DNA from: Marinobacter antarcticus
GTDB lineage: Bacteria > Pseudomonadota > Gammaproteobacteria > Pseudomonadales > Oleiphilaceae
DNA length: 64,000 nucleotides
NCBI RefSeq assembly: GCF_900142385.1
Contig: NZ_FRAQ01000001.1
Coordinates: forward strand, 744,001 to 808,000
Direction of reading: 5' to 3'
Position numbers and translations under genes: made by a program. The notes under the pieces were generated by a model. It saw nothing but the letters and a program-made list of their open reading frames with translations. It made no database searches and had not been told where the DNA came from. How positions within the stretch are numbered: the first letter of the stretch is position 1; each line of letters opens with the position of its first letter. Shown here piece after piece: positions 24,713 to 33,792 of this stretch.

Positions 24713-26014
24713 CTAATGCGCGGGCTGCACCTTACCCCGGCATTCTCCAAACCCAATAGTCGGATAGCCATCACGCCGACAGCGCGCCCGCAGGATGACT
24801 TCATCGCCGTCCTCCAGAAAAGTGCGCTGCTCGCCACTGGCCAGGGTGAGCGGCTGTTTGCCCCCGTTTGTGCTTTCCAACAGGCTGCCGACCGCATCGG
24901 GGTCCGGACCGGACAGGGTCCCGGAACCGAACAGGTCGCCGGGTTGCAGCTTGCAGCCGCCAACGCTGTGATGTGCGACCATCTGGGCCACAGTCCAGTA
25001 CATGTTCAGCGTATTGCTCAACGCCAGCCGCTGGGGTGGCAAGCCCTGTTCGCGCATGGCTTCAGTGAGCAGCAACACCTCGAGTTCGATATCGAAGGCG
25101 CCAGCCGCCTGATCGGCATCGTCAAGCAGGTAAGACAGTGGCTGTGGATCACCCTCTGGTCGTGCAGGCTGGGGTTTTCGGAACGGCTCTAGCGCTTCCG
25201 GCGTGATCACCCATGGGGATACGCTGCTGGCAAAGTTCTTTGCCAGAAAGGGGCCGAGGGGCTGGTATTCCCAGGCCTGGACGTCACGGGCCGACCAGTC
25301 GTTCAGCAGACAGAAACCAGCTATATGGTTGCTGGCCTCACCAATGGCGATGGACTCGCCCATGTTATTGCCCGGTCCAAGCCAGATACCCAGCTCCAGT
25401 TCGTAATCCAGCCGTTTACTGGGGCCAAAGCTGGGCGTCTCCTGGCCCGCTGGCAAGGTCTGGCCGTTGGGTCGACGCACGGGTGTACCGGAGATGCAGA
25501 GCGTCGAGGAGCGGCCGTGGTAACCAATAGGCACGTGCTTGTAGTTCGGCAGCAATGGATTGTCCGGACGGAACAATTTGCCGATGTTCTGGGCGTGATG
25601 AATGCCTACGTAGAAGTCGGTGTAGTCGCCTACGTGTGCCGGCAGGTGCAATTCACAGCTAGTCATCGGCACCAGTAACGCCTCGCCGAGCGCCCGCATG
25701 GTCGCTTGCTGTTCGCTGTGTTCATCCAGCAAATGTAACAGCGCTGTTCGCAATGCTTTGCGGCCGGAGGCGCCAAGCGCGAAGAAATCGTTTAACTGCT
25801 CCCGGCTGGCGGCTTCCGCCGCGACGGCGGCGTCACCGACGAACAAACCCGCGTCCAGTGCGGCTTGCAGATCGAGAATCTGGTCACCGATGGCGACGCC
25901 GCCCCGTGGCTTTTGACCGGGACGACTGAAAATGCCCAGCGGCAGGTTTTGGATGGGGAAGTCGGGATGGTCGTTGGCAGAATCGACCCAACTCTTGTAC
26001 GGCTGCGCTGTCAT
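24713..26014 (-). CDS. fahA: Fumarylacetoacetase
   Basis: A 433-residue FAH enzyme that splits 4-fumarylacetoacetate into fumarate and acetoacetate, the last step of homogentisate catabolism. An SH3-like N-domain (about 1-120) precedes the catalytic domain, which carries V-G-D-Y-T-D-F-Y-V-G-I-H-H-A near residue 129 (catalytic His and metal Asp), Y-E-L-E-L-G-I-W near 205 and N-D-W-S-A-R-D near 240 (metal ligands). The length matches eukaryotic-type FAH. It begins 3 bases after the hmgA stop, so hmgA-fahA is an operon. Confidence 0.96.
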   Translation of the reverse strand: MTAQPYKSWVDSANDHPDFPIQNLPLGIFSRPGQKPRGGVAIGDQILDLQAALDAGLFVGDAAVAAEAASREQLNDFFALGASGRKALRTALLHLLDEHSEQQATMRALGEALLVPMTSCELHLPAHVGDYTDFYVGIHHAQNIGKLFRPDNPLLPNYKHVPIGYHGRSSTLCISGTPVRRPNGQTLPAGQETPSFGPSKRLDYELELGIWLGPGNNMGESIAIGEASNHIAGFCLLNDWSARDVQAWEYQPLGPFLAKNFASSVSPWVITPEALEPFRKPQPARPEGDPQPLSYLLDDADQAAGAFDIELEVLLLTEAMREQGLPPQRLALSNTLNMYWTVAQMVAHHSVGGCKLQPGDLFGSGTLSGPDPDAVGSLLESTNGGKQPLTLASGEQRTFLEDGDEVILRARCRRDGYPTIGFGECRGKVQPAH

Positions 26015-26017
26015 TGT

Positions 26018-27322
26018 TCAGAGACTCCCCTGGTCGAACGTTTTGTTCATACCCGCCCAGCAGGCGTCGTAGTCCCGCTGTCGTTGTGGGCAGTCGAGCG
26101 CATGGCGGCTGGCGCGCAAGACGCTGCCAGTTTCAAACATGAACGCCATGGTCTGATCGATCTTGTGTGGCACCAGGTCGGCGGCGATGGCCTGTTCGGT
26201 GGTGGCGTTGTCCGGACCGTGGGCGCTCATGCAGTTGTGCAGGGAAGCTCCACCGGGAACAAAGCCCTCGGCCTTGGCGTCGTACGTGCCCTTGATCAGC
26301 CCCATCAACTCGGTCATCCGGTTGCGGTGAAACCAGGGTGGACGGAAGGTGTTCTCCGCCACCATCCAGCGCGGAGGGAAGATCACGAAATCGACATTGG
26401 CCTGACCATGAACCGTACCGGGCGAGGTCAGCACCGTGAAAATGGAAGGGTCCGGGTGGTCAAAGCCGATCGTGCCGAGGGTGTTGAAGCGGCGTAGATC
26501 GTACTTGTACGGCACGTTATTGCCGTGCCACGCAACGACATCAAAGGGCGAGTGATCGAGATCCGTGGCCCACAGCTCGCCGAGAAACTTCTGCACCAGA
26601 ACCTCGGGCTGGTCACGGTTTTCGTAGCAGGCGACCGGTGTCAGGAAATCCCGCGGGTTGGCCAGCCCGTTGCTGCCAATCGGGCCTAAATCGGGCAACC
26701 GCAGGGCACAGCCGTGGTTCTCACAGATGTAACCGCTGGCACTGGCGTCAAGCAACTCGATGCGAAACTTGAGACCACGGGGCAGCACGGCGATTTCCTC
26801 TGGTTCGATGGCCAGCACGCCGAGCTCGGTAATGATTTTCAAACGGCCCTGTTGCGGCACGATCAGCCATTCACCGTCAGCATTGAAGAACGTCCGTGTC
26901 ATGGATGCGTTGGCCTGATACAGATGCACGCTGACACCGTCGGCCTGCTCGGCTGGGGAAGTCGCCGCAAGGGTGGTCAGGCCGGCCAGGAAGTCGGTGG
27001 GTTCGGACGGGACGTCAAAGGGATTCCAGCGCAGGCGGTTGGGGTTGATTGGTCCAAGTTCCTGACCAGTGATCTGTTGGGTCAACCGATGGTATTCGGG
27101 GTGGGTGGCAGAGGGCTTGATGCGATACATCCACGTACGCCTGGATTCGGCGCGTGGAACCGTAAACGCCGTGCCCGAGAGCAATTCCGTATACAGGCCG
27201 TAAGCGACTTTCTGCGGCGAGTTCTGCCCGACCGGCAACGCGTCAGGCAAGGCTTCCGAGCTGAACTCATTGCCGAAACCGGATTGATAGATAAGGCCAT
27301 CGGACGAAGGCTGTGATCGCAT
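26018..27322 (-). CDS. hmgA: Homogentisate 1,2-dioxygenase
   Basis: A 434-residue Fe(II) ring-cleaving dioxygenase converting homogentisate to maleylacetoacetate. Start 27322 is chosen because AGAGGT lies four bases upstream and the protein then begins with [14 protein letters not shown], the standard HmgA start; the frame stays open 21 codons further without support. Iron-site residues are visible in [10 protein letters not shown] near residue 337 and [11 protein letters not shown] near 363. It is the first gene of the hmgA-fahA pair. The 134-bp upstream region separates it from a divergent thioesterase gene. Confidence 0.96.
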   Translation of the reverse strand: MRSQPSSDGLIYQSGFGNEFSSEALPDALPVGQNSPQKVAYGLYTELLSGTAFTVPRAESRRTWMYRIKPSATHPEYHRLTQQITGQELGPINPNRLRWNPFDVPSEPTDFLAGLTTLAATSPAEQADGVSVHLYQANASMTRTFFNADGEWLIVPQQGRLKIITELGVLAIEPEEIAVLPRGLKFRIELLDASASGYICENHGCALRLPDLGPIGSNGLANPRDFLTPVACYENRDQPEVLVQKFLGELWATDLDHSPFDVVAWHGNNVPYKYDLRRFNTLGTIGFDHPDPSIFTVLTSPGTVHGQANVDFVIFPPRWMVAENTFRPPWFHRNRMTELMGLIKGTYDAKAEGFVPGGASLHNCMSAHGPDNATTEQAIAADLVPHKIDQTMAFMFETGSVLRASRHALDCPQRQRDYDACWAGMNKTFDQGSL

Positions 27323-27456
27323 GTTTACCTCTTTGCGTGAAACGATTACGCACAAAGCAATTTCAGTTAAACTAATTTGTGTCATGAATCAGGTCAAGTC
27401 ATAAACCAGTATCATCCGATTCCGCACCCCGACACTAAGCCAGACAGGTATCTGAA
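27323..27456. promoter_or_regulatory. Divergent region between hmgA and the thioesterase gene
   Basis: An AT-rich 134-bp region. It contains GCGTGAAACGATTACGC at 27335-27351, in which GCGT and ACGC are inverted about a nine-base centre, a weak candidate operator close to the hmgA start. I see no copy of the GTAAAGTTTAC palindrome found upstream of the P450 operon. No confident promoter pair. Confidence 0.3.
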
Positions 27457-27882
27457 GTGGCCCGAATCGAACTCTCCTTCCCCGGCGATGTATTCTGCTT
27501 TGAAACCCGCATGCGGGTGCGTATTACAGACATTAACGGCGCCAATCACCTGGGCAACGATGCCCTGGTCTCCATGCTTTCCGAGGCGCGAGCACAGTTT
27601 CTGGTAAGTTACGGAATTCCGGAGGCGGGGAGCGACGGGACCGGTGTGATCGTGACCGATCTGGCGACTATGTATCAGTCAGAGTCGTTTTTCCCGGAAA
27701 TGCTGCGCTTCGAAGTCGGGCTAATGGACTTCAATAAATACGGAGGGGACTTTGTATTTCGGGTTACCAAGGCAGAAAGCGGGCAGCCAGTGGCTCTGGC
27801 AAAATACGGCTTTGTATTTTTCAACTACCACCAGAAAAAAGTGGTGCCCATGCCGGATAGTTTCCGTTCACGCTTTGTCTGA
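27457..27882 (+). CDS. Acyl-CoA thioesterase, 4HBT hot-dog family
   Basis: A 141-residue single hot-dog domain, GTG start. The region R-V-R-I-T-D-I-N-G-A-N-H-L-G-N-D near residues 26-41 replaces the classical Y-x-D-T-D-x-x-G-x-V pattern of 4HBT thioesterases, keeping an acidic residue and N-H-L-G-N, which is seen in a proteobacterial thioesterase branch. Such enzymes hydrolyse acyl-CoA or aryl-CoA thioesters. Its last 15 bases overlap the end of the convergent MATE gene. The position beside hmgA may be coincidental. Confidence 0.78.
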   Translation: MARIELSFPGDVFCFETRMRVRITDINGANHLGNDALVSMLSEARAQFLVSYGIPEAGSDGTGVIVTDLATMYQSESFFPEMLRFEVGLMDFNKYGGDFVFRVTKAESGQPVALAKYGFVFFNYHQKKVVPMPDSFRSRFV

Positions 27883-29208
27883 AACCCTCTCATCCGTGCG
27901 GAGCTGCTTCATACCAGTGCGGTAGGAACTGTATGCCATAATCCCGGCGAACAGGTTGCCAACCAGGGCGCCGCTCATCAGGCCGTAGATGCCGTTGAAC
28001 TGGCTGCCCAGCCACAGCAGTGGCAGGAAGCACAAAAACAGCCGCAGCGTTGAAACCAGCAGTGCCCTCATGGCCAGGCCAAGTGCGTTGCATATCGATA
28101 CCATCAGCATGCACACTCCCAGGCCACTGTAGCTGAGCGGTACCCGCAGCAGGTAGCCCCCGAGAATGTCCTGAACCTCGCGATCGCTGGTGAACAATTC
28201 GGCCACCAGGCCAGAAGCGGTCAGCCAGATCAGACCGATGGCCAGTTGCCAGACCACCACAAAGCGCACCGCAAGCCGCACCAGTTTACGGATTTGTTCA
28301 ATATCGCCGGCGCCCAGCATGCGCCCGATCATCGGCGGCATGGACATGGTCAGTGCGAGCACCACCACAATGGAGAAAAACTCCAGGCGCGTGCCGAGCC
28401 CCCAGGCGGCAACGGCGGCCGAGCCGTAGCCGGCGACCATGGCGGTTGCCAGCATGGCTGAGGTTGGGGGCATGAGCTGGCTGACCATGGCAGGGGCCAT
28501 AATGTTGTTGAGCTGTTTCAGAGCGCGGCCCAAAGCGAGCTCGCGAAGATCGAATCGGGCCCAGCCGCGTTTCAGAAGCTTTGGGTAAATAAACAGGCAG
28601 CCGATTCCGAAGGAGGTGACGGTCGCCCACGCAGCGCCGGGGAGCCCCCAGTCGAAAACAAAGATATACAGCGGATCCAGAGCAATGTTGGCGAGGCTGG
28701 TGGCCACCATCATGTAGCCGGGCAGTTTTGTGTCGCCGTGGGAGCGGCAGATGCTGTAGCCGAAGTACAGAAATGCGCCGATCCATGCGGAGAACAGCCA
28801 GGGCACCCAGTAGCTGCGCACCAGGGGAAGCAGGGTATCTTCTGCGCCGAGCGCGGTCATGATAGGGCTTTGCAGAAGCCACAAGCTCACACAGAGCACG
28901 AACACCAGTGCACTGCCAACGGCAATGACCAGCCCGCCCAGGCGAAATGCCCGAAGTTCGTCGCCCACACCGAGTGTCCGCGAAATGATTGCTGTAGTGG
29001 CAATGCCGAGGCCCACTTGCAGTCCGATGATGAGCTGCTGCATGGGAAGTGTGAAGCCGAGCGCCGCCAGAGGATCCCGGCCAAGCTGGCCGATAAAGGC
29101 GCTGTCAGCGAGCTGGAATGTCATCAGCGAGAGCACGCCAAACAGCATGGGCCAGGTCATTATGTAGAGCTGGCGGGAGAGGCTGGCGTTTTGGGAGGTA
29201 TTGCTCAC
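27868..29208 (-). CDS. MATE-family multidrug/sodium antiporter
   Basis: A 446-residue membrane protein with twelve hydrophobic segments arranged as two six-helix halves. The N-terminal W-P-M-L-F-G-V-L-S-L-M-T-F-Q-L-A-D-S-A-F-I with G-Q-L-G-R-D-P-L-A-A-L-G-F is typical of the MATE family, as is G-L-G-I-A-T-T-A-I-I-S-R-T-L-G near 68. NorM-type proteins export cationic drugs in exchange for sodium or protons. It is probably monocistronic. Confidence 0.9.
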   Translation of the reverse strand: MSNTSQNASLSRQLYIMTWPMLFGVLSLMTFQLADSAFIGQLGRDPLAALGFTLPMQQLIIGLQVGLGIATTAIISRTLGVGDELRAFRLGGLVIAVGSALVFVLCVSLWLLQSPIMTALGAEDTLLPLVRSYWVPWLFSAWIGAFLYFGYSICRSHGDTKLPGYMMVATSLANIALDPLYIFVFDWGLPGAAWATVTSFGIGCLFIYPKLLKRGWARFDLRELALGRALKQLNNIMAPAMVSQLMPPTSAMLATAMVAGYGSAAVAAWGLGTRLEFFSIVVVLALTMSMPPMIGRMLGAGDIEQIRKLVRLAVRFVVVWQLAIGLIWLTASGLVAELFTSDREVQDILGGYLLRVPLSYSGLGVCMLMVSICNALGLAMRALLVSTLRLFLCFLPLLWLGSQFNGIYGLMSGALVGNLFAGIMAYSSYRTGMKQLRTDERVSDKA

Positions 29209-29280
29209 GGGTTGGGGTGGTGCCTTGGTCTGGATGTGGGTGCTGAAGTTTAACAGGTTTGTCTTCTGAGTTCGGGGGTG

Positions 29281-29305
29281 GCCTGTCGGGTGGGGCCCGA
29301 CAGGC
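29281..29305 (-). terminator. Hairpin downstream of tpx
   Basis: GCCTGTCGGG and CCCGACAGGC form a perfect 10-bp stem with a five-base loop, about 46 bases after the tpx stop. No U-tract follows on either strand, so it may be a weak or factor-assisted terminator or an mRNA-stabilising 3' stem. Confidence 0.45.
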
Positions 29306-29351
29306 TTCGTACCCGGGTGATAACTTCCCCGGTTTGTCTCAAGTTCGCTAT

Positions 29352-29849
29352 TTAGAGAACTTTAAGCGCTGCGTCGTAGTCTGGCTCGTCTTTGATTTCG
29401 TTGACGAGTTGGCTGTGGATGACTTTGTTGTCTTCATCCAGAACCACCACGGCGCGGCCGCAAAGTCCGGCCAGCGGGCCATCTTGAATGGCTACGCCAT
29501 AGTCCTGCTGGAAGCTGTAGTTCCGGAAGGTGGAAAGAGTAATGACGTTTTCCAGGCCTTCTGCACCGCAGAAGCGGGCCGCTGCGAAAGGCAGGTCGGC
29601 GGAGATAACCAGTACCACGGTGTTGTCCAGGCCGCCGGCTTTTTCGTTGAATTTACGGGTGGATGCGGCGCACACGCCGGTGTCGATACTGGGGATGATG
29701 TTCAGGATTTTGCGTTTCCCGGCCCAGCTGTCGAGCGTTACTTCTTCCAGACCGCTGTTGGTTACTGTGAAGGGGGGTGCTGTGTCGCCATTCTGTGGAA
29801 ACTTACCGCTCAGTTCAATGGGGTTGCCGTCGAGAGTTACTGTGCTCAT
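29352..29849 (-). CDS. tpx: Thiol peroxidase (atypical 2-Cys peroxiredoxin)
   Basis: A 165-residue peroxiredoxin that reduces hydrogen and alkyl peroxides with thioredoxin. The peroxidatic Cys60 is in S-I-D-T-G-V-C and the resolving Cys94 in A-R-F-C-G-A-E, matching the Tpx family. Start 29849 is set by AGGAG eight bases upstream and the usual [10 protein letters not shown] beginning; the open frame extends far upstream but has no family similarity. The segment just upstream contains tandem repeats that may control it. Confidence 0.95.
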   Translation of the reverse strand: MSTVTLDGNPIELSGKFPQNGDTAPPFTVTNSGLEEVTLDSWAGKRKILNIIPSIDTGVCAASTRKFNEKAGGLDNTVVLVISADLPFAAARFCGAEGLENVITLSTFRNYSFQQDYGVAIQDGPLAGLCGRAVVVLDEDNKVIHSQLVNEIKDEPDYDAALKVL

Positions 29850-29861
29850 GGGTTGCTCCTT

Positions 29862-29927
29862 TCGTTGTACAGAAACAGCTATCGTTGTATAGAAATAGCT
29901 ATCCGGAAATGTTGAGAAACAGCTTAC
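29862..29927. repeat. Tandem imperfect 20-bp repeats upstream of tpx
   Basis: The unit TCGTTGTACAGAAACAGCTA (29862-29881) is followed at once by TCGTTGTATAGAAATAGCTA (29882-29901), which differs at two positions. A third decayed copy (TCCGGAAATGTTGAGAAACAGCTTA) ends near 29926. The array lies directly ahead of the tpx ribosome site. ATAG/CTAT tetranucleotides recall OxyR half-sites, but their spacing (six rather than seven) and the 20-base period do not match OxyR. It may be a repeated regulator site or a slippage-generated leader. Confidence 0.6.
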
Positions 29928-29983
29928 TCTGTTTAGTTCATTTTGGATGAGTTTGCACCCCTCGGGGGTATATTGAAATGCTG

Positions 29984-31204
29984 CTACTGACCGGATACCG
30001 CGTGCGGCTCGAACCCGGGCGCGGGGTGACGCTGAACCAGTAGCAGGTAGCTGGAGAGGGAGCAAACGGCGCAGATGGCAATAACAGTGGCCATCACCAG
30101 TGAGGTGCCGTCATGCAGGTAGCCCACGAGCATGCCGGCGCCAGCTGCGACGGCCATCTGGGCAAAGCCGAACAGTGAGGAGGCGTAGCCGGCCATGCGC
30201 GGGAAGTTGGCCATGGCGCCCGCCATGGTCTGGGGCAGCACCATGCCGGTACCGACCATAAACAGTGCCTGAGGCAGGATGACGGCCCACACACTGAAGA
30301 CCTCCGCCAGTGCCAGAGCAACCATCAGGCTGCCAGCGGCAACGGCAATGACCAGCCCGCGAATAAGGATCTGATCCGGCACCAGGCGGCTGCCAAGGCG
30401 GATCGCTGAAAGATTACCGGCTACGAAGCCAACCACGATGCCGGCGAAATACAGGCCAAACTGCTGCGGTGGTACTTCGAGAAAATCGATCAGCACGAAA
30501 GAGGAGCCGGAAAGAAACGCAAACAGCCCCGAGAATATCAGCGCGTTGGTCAGGGTGTAGCCGAGAAAGCTGATGTCGGTTCCTATGGCACGATAGTTCC
30601 GCAACAGACTGCAGAGTTTCAGGGGCTGGCGGTATTCCGGCCGCATCGGCTCCGGAATGCCGAAGGTGACCACCACCGCCATGATCAGGGCATAGCCGCC
30701 CAGCGCGAGGAAAATGGAATGCCAGCCCAGACCGGCTACCATCAGGCCGCCGATTGTCGGCGCTACTGCGGGCGCCAGGGCCATGATGCTGGCAAGAAGC
30801 GCCATGATTTTTGCTGCTTCCCGGGGTGTGTAGATATCCCGGATAGCCGCCCTGCCCAGAACCGGCCCTGCCGAGCCACCCAGCGCCTGCAAAAAACGGC
30901 ACAGGATCAGGGTTTCGATATTGCTGGCAAGAGCGCAACCAATGCTGGCCAGGGCAAACAGTACAAAGCCGCCAATCATGATTGGCTTGCGACCAAACCG
31001 GTCTGCCAGAGGGCCAACCACCAGTTGTGCGATGGCAAAGCCGACCATATACAGGCTCAGGGTCAGCTGGACCTGGCTGGTACCGCTGCCAAAATCACTG
31101 CCGATCTGCGGCAACGCCGGCAGATACATATCGGTGGCCAGCGGCCCCAGTGCGACGGCGGCGGCGAGCAGTATGGTTGTCCATATACTGGTGAGTGCGA
31201 GCAT
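29984..31204 (-). CDS. Bcr/CflA-family drug-resistance MFS transporter
   Basis: A 406-residue major facilitator with twelve hydrophobic segments. Start 31204 gives [17 protein letters not shown] near residue 15, the hallmark of the Bcr/CflA group, and the motif [12 protein letters not shown] near 70. The frame is open 40 codons further upstream, without ribosome site or family match. Such proteins export bicyclomycin, chloramphenicol or sulfonamides and sometimes cysteine. The upstream LysR gene on the same strand may control it. Confidence 0.9.
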   Translation of the reverse strand: MLALTSIWTTILLAAAVALGPLATDMYLPALPQIGSDFGSGTSQVQLTLSLYMVGFAIAQLVVGPLADRFGRKPIMIGGFVLFALASIGCALASNIETLILCRFLQALGGSAGPVLGRAAIRDIYTPREAAKIMALLASIMALAPAVAPTIGGLMVAGLGWHSIFLALGGYALIMAVVVTFGIPEPMRPEYRQPLKLCSLLRNYRAIGTDISFLGYTLTNALIFSGLFAFLSGSSFVLIDFLEVPPQQFGLYFAGIVVGFVAGNLSAIRLGSRLVPDQILIRGLVIAVAAGSLMVALALAEVFSVWAVILPQALFMVGTGMVLPQTMAGAMANFPRMAGYASSLFGFAQMAVAAGAGMLVGYLHDGTSLVMATVIAICAVCSLSSYLLLVQRHPAPGFEPHAVSGQ

Positions 31205-31359
31205 TTCTTGTCCAGAGTTAAAGGGTGCGACCTTCGAGGGCCGTTGTTCAGCATAACGGCTCAACAGCACTGCGAGGTTCAGGCGATGGATTCTAGAGGT
31301 TGTGCTGCGAGAAAATAATGGCAAAGCTGCTCATAGGATGTATGAGCAAAATTGATGAA
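31205..31359 (-). promoter_or_regulatory. Gap between LysR gene and Bcr/CflA transporter
   Basis: A 155-bp gap between two genes of the same direction. An unsupported in-frame extension of the transporter covers most of it. I see no clear promoter, palindrome or terminator. Confidence 0.25.
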
Positions 31360-32271
31360 TCAGTCGTCCAGGCCATTCATGGTGGCCGCCACCGCGTTCA
31401 CCTGGTTTCTTAACCAGCGATGGGCAGGGTCGTTCTGGTTACGGCGGTGCCATACCATCAGCAGGGTAAAAGGCTTGAAACTGAAGGGTAAAGGAACCCA
31501 TTCAAAGTCCCGGAGTAAGTGTTTGCTCATGCGCTCCGGCGCGGTAACCAGCATGTCGCTGCCCCGGAGAAATTCCGGCAAGCCGGAAAAGTTGGAGACT
31601 GTGACCACGTTGCGGCGGGTCAGTCCGCGGGCAGAGAGCCCGCCTTCAAGGGCAGTTTTTTCGCCGCTGGCGAAGATCAGGGCGATGTGATCGGCCTTCA
31701 GATAATCGGTCACGGTCTCCGGGGCCTCGCGCTTCTGCGAATCGTAGAAAACCACCATGCGATCGCCCATCAGGCCCCTCTGCATAATGTCGGTGGCTTC
31801 CGGGGCGTGGGGCGAGATGATCAGGTCACAGATGTCCTTGCGCAGCATTTCCGCACTGGGAATTCCCGATGCAATCACCTGTAACAGGATGCCCGGCGCC
31901 TGTTGCCGCAAGCGCTGCATCAGCGGAGGCAGCAGCAGATCCCGCTCGTAGTCGTTGGCGGCAACGGTGAAGGTGAACTCCGTGGTTTCCGGCGTGAAGG
32001 GCGGGCCGGATGCCAGCGAGTGCATGTCGTCGAGAATCTGGCGAACGTGGGGGCCGGCCTGCAACGCATATCGCGTTGGCGTAATGCCACGCCCGGATTT
32101 GACGAACAGGGGATCCCCGAGAGCGTTGCGCAGGCGTTCCAGAGTGTGACTGACCGCCGACTGGCTGACCCCCAGCTTGACTGCCGCGCGGGAGACACTG
32201 CCTTCGTCAAGAACGGCGACAAAGGTATGGAGTGCGCGGATATCAAGATTAAATGTATCAATAAGGTTCAT
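31360..32271 (-). CDS. LysR-family transcriptional regulator
   Basis: A 303-residue LysR protein. The N-terminal helix-turn-helix is intact: L-D-I-R-A-L-H-T-F-V-A-V near residue 9, then S-V-S-R-A-A-V-K-L-G-V-S-Q-S-A-V-S-H-T-L-E-R-L-R. The effector domain begins near 90 (F-T-F-T-V-A-A-N-D-Y). This style, with L-N-A-L-type lead and N-D-Y near 106, is seen in NodD/SyrM/LeuO-like regulators. It is followed by the Bcr/CflA exporter on the same strand. The effector is unknown. Confidence 0.9.
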   Translation of the reverse strand: MNLIDTFNLDIRALHTFVAVLDEGSVSRAAVKLGVSQSAVSHTLERLRNALGDPLFVKSGRGITPTRYALQAGPHVRQILDDMHSLASGPPFTPETTEFTFTVAANDYERDLLLPPLMQRLRQQAPGILLQVIASGIPSAEMLRKDICDLIISPHAPEATDIMQRGLMGDRMVVFYDSQKREAPETVTDYLKADHIALIFASGEKTALEGGLSARGLTRRNVVTVSNFSGLPEFLRGSDMLVTAPERMSKHLLRDFEWVPLPFSFKPFTLLMVWHRRNQNDPAHRWLRNQVNAVAATMNGLDD

Positions 32272-32546
32272 GGATGGCAGTGTAATCCAGAACGTCCAAT
32301 GTCGGAACCGGGCTTCACATCAATCTGAGCGCTGCGCCAGCCGGCGGTTTTTTCAATAACGGCTTTGATAAGATCGGACATCGGAAAATCCATGATAAAG
32401 AAACGAGGCTATCGTGCAGTGCCTGTCTGCGCTATGGCAAGACTGTCATTTCCGGTTGGCAATGCGGTCACAATTGGCCACTGCCCATCGCCCGCGCTGA
32501 TTGGTATGATTGAGCACCACTGGCCAAACAACACAACAGGAACCGC
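32272..32546. promoter_or_regulatory. Divergent intergenic region between LysR gene and acyltransferase
   Basis: A 275-bp region between divergently read genes. It contains a short CGCC-AGCC-GGCG stem followed by GTTTTTTC near 32333-32352, too short to call a terminator and with no upstream plus-strand gene. AGGAACCGC precedes the acyltransferase ATG. A 72-codon frame here looks fortuitous. Confidence 0.25.
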
Positions 32547-33440
32547 ATGCTCAGTTTCCTACCTGCTCCCGTTATCGGCGTAGTCAACTCTGTTCTTCTG
32601 GCAGTTAACACCCTGTTCTGGTGTGTACTGCTCTATATCCCGGCGCTGCTGAAACTCATAATTCCCCATAAGGGTTTCCGGATACTGTGTACCAGGGCCA
32701 TTATCTGGATTTCCGAGTCCTGGGTCGCCTGCAATACCGGCTGGATGAAGCTCACCCACAGCACGCAATGGCATATTACAGGTGCGGAAAATCTCCGCCG
32801 TGAAAGCTGGTATCTGGTACTCAGCAATCATCAGAGCTGGGTGGATATCTTCGCCATGCAGCGGGTGTTCAACCGCCGGGCGCCCTTCCTGAAGTTCTTT
32901 CTCAAGCAGCAGCTAATCTGGGTGCCGGTCATAGGGCTTGCCTGGTGGGGCCTGGATTTTCCGTTCATGAAACGGTACACGCGGGAATATCTGATCAAGC
33001 ACCCGGAAAAACGTGGAGAGGATCTGAAAGCCACCCGGCGTGCCTGCGATAAATTTCGCTACACGCCGGTGAGTGTGATGAACTTTGTGGAAGGCACGCG
33101 CTTTACCCAAGCCAAGCACGACAAGCAGAAATCACGCTATACCCACCTGTTGACACCAAAGGCCGGCGGAGCCGCTTTCGTTCTGGACACCATGGGTGAC
33201 TCGATACAGACCCTTGTTGACGTAACTATTGCCTACCCTGGCGGCGCGCCTTCGTTCTGGGACTTTATGTGCGGTCGGGTGCGTGAAGTGAAAATGGAAA
33301 TTCACACCATCACCATTCCCGAGCACCTGAAAGGGCGGGATTACTCAACTGATGGCGAACACCGGCGCAATGTGAAGAACTGGCTGGCGGAGCAGTGGCA
33401 GGCCAAGGATGCACGTCTGGAAGAAATGCTCCGTCCATAG
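32547..33440 (+). CDS. PlsC/YihG-type lysophospholipid acyltransferase
   Basis: A 297-residue membrane-bound acyltransferase. After one or two N-terminal hydrophobic segments come the four family blocks: S-N-H-Q-S-W-V-D near residues 91-98 (catalytic H-x4-D), F-M-K-R-Y near 142, N-F-V-E-G-T-R-F near 180 (acceptor binding) and a later proline block. It resembles E. coli YihG, which acylates lysophosphatidate and alters acyl composition. It is a single gene, convergent with a small acidic protein gene. Confidence 0.87.
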   Translation: MLSFLPAPVIGVVNSVLLAVNTLFWCVLLYIPALLKLIIPHKGFRILCTRAIIWISESWVACNTGWMKLTHSTQWHITGAENLRRESWYLVLSNHQSWVDIFAMQRVFNRRAPFLKFFLKQQLIWVPVIGLAWWGLDFPFMKRYTREYLIKHPEKRGEDLKATRRACDKFRYTPVSVMNFVEGTRFTQAKHDKQKSRYTHLLTPKAGGAAFVLDTMGDSIQTLVDVTIAYPGGAPSFWDFMCGRVREVKMEIHTITIPEHLKGRDYSTDGEHRRNVKNWLAEQWQAKDARLEEMLRP

Positions 33441-33486
33441 AGCTTTCTATCTAGCGGCCTCTATTATCTGGCAGCTTGGAGCGACA

Positions 33487-33708
33487 TCAGTTTTCGCTGT
33501 CGTCGCTTTCTTTCTCGTCTGGCTCAACCTCATCGGGGTGCTCTCGCTGGTATCTTTCCCAGTCTTCCCAATCGTAAGGTGTGCCGGCGTGGGGCCGACG
33601 CAGGTGCTTGGCATGCTCTATCGCGTTGCCGCGAAGGCTGTGATCCGGGCTTTCGCCTTCTTCGTCAAAACCGTGTTTTTTCAGAAATTCACTTGCGCTG
33701 ATGGGCAT
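33487..33708 (-). CDS. Small acidic hypothetical protein
   Basis: A 73-residue protein behind a strong AAAGGAG site, nine bases before its ATG, so it is probably real. It is hydrophilic, with an acidic tail (D-E-V-E-P-D-E-K-E-S-D-D-S-E-N) and an aromatic-acidic centre Y-D-W-E-D-W-E-R-Y. No signal peptide, membrane segment or metal motif. I do not recognise the family. It follows rnb on the same strand by 84 bases and may share its transcript. Confidence 0.72.
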   Translation of the reverse strand: MPISASEFLKKHGFDEEGESPDHSLRGNAIEHAKHLRRPHAGTPYDWEDWERYQREHPDEVEPDEKESDDSEN

Positions 33709-33792
33709 GGCGCATCTCCTTTTGAAGGGTCGGACGACCCTGAACTACCCTCTTCAATACGATGCGCCCGTTTTAATGGTTTTTCAACCGGC

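Noticed and set aside
29862..29927. OxyR binding site upstream of tpx.
   Set aside because: ATAG/CTAT spacing is six rather than seven bases and the repeat period is 20 rather than 22, so only an unspecific repeat is reported.
32333..32352. Short CGCC-AGCC-GGCG stem followed by a T run.
   Set aside because: A four-base stem is too weak and no plus-strand gene precedes it, so it was not listed as a terminator.
32365..32583. A 72-codon plus-strand frame ending inside the acyltransferase gene.
   Set aside because: Overlaps the true start, has no good ribosome site and no recognisable features.
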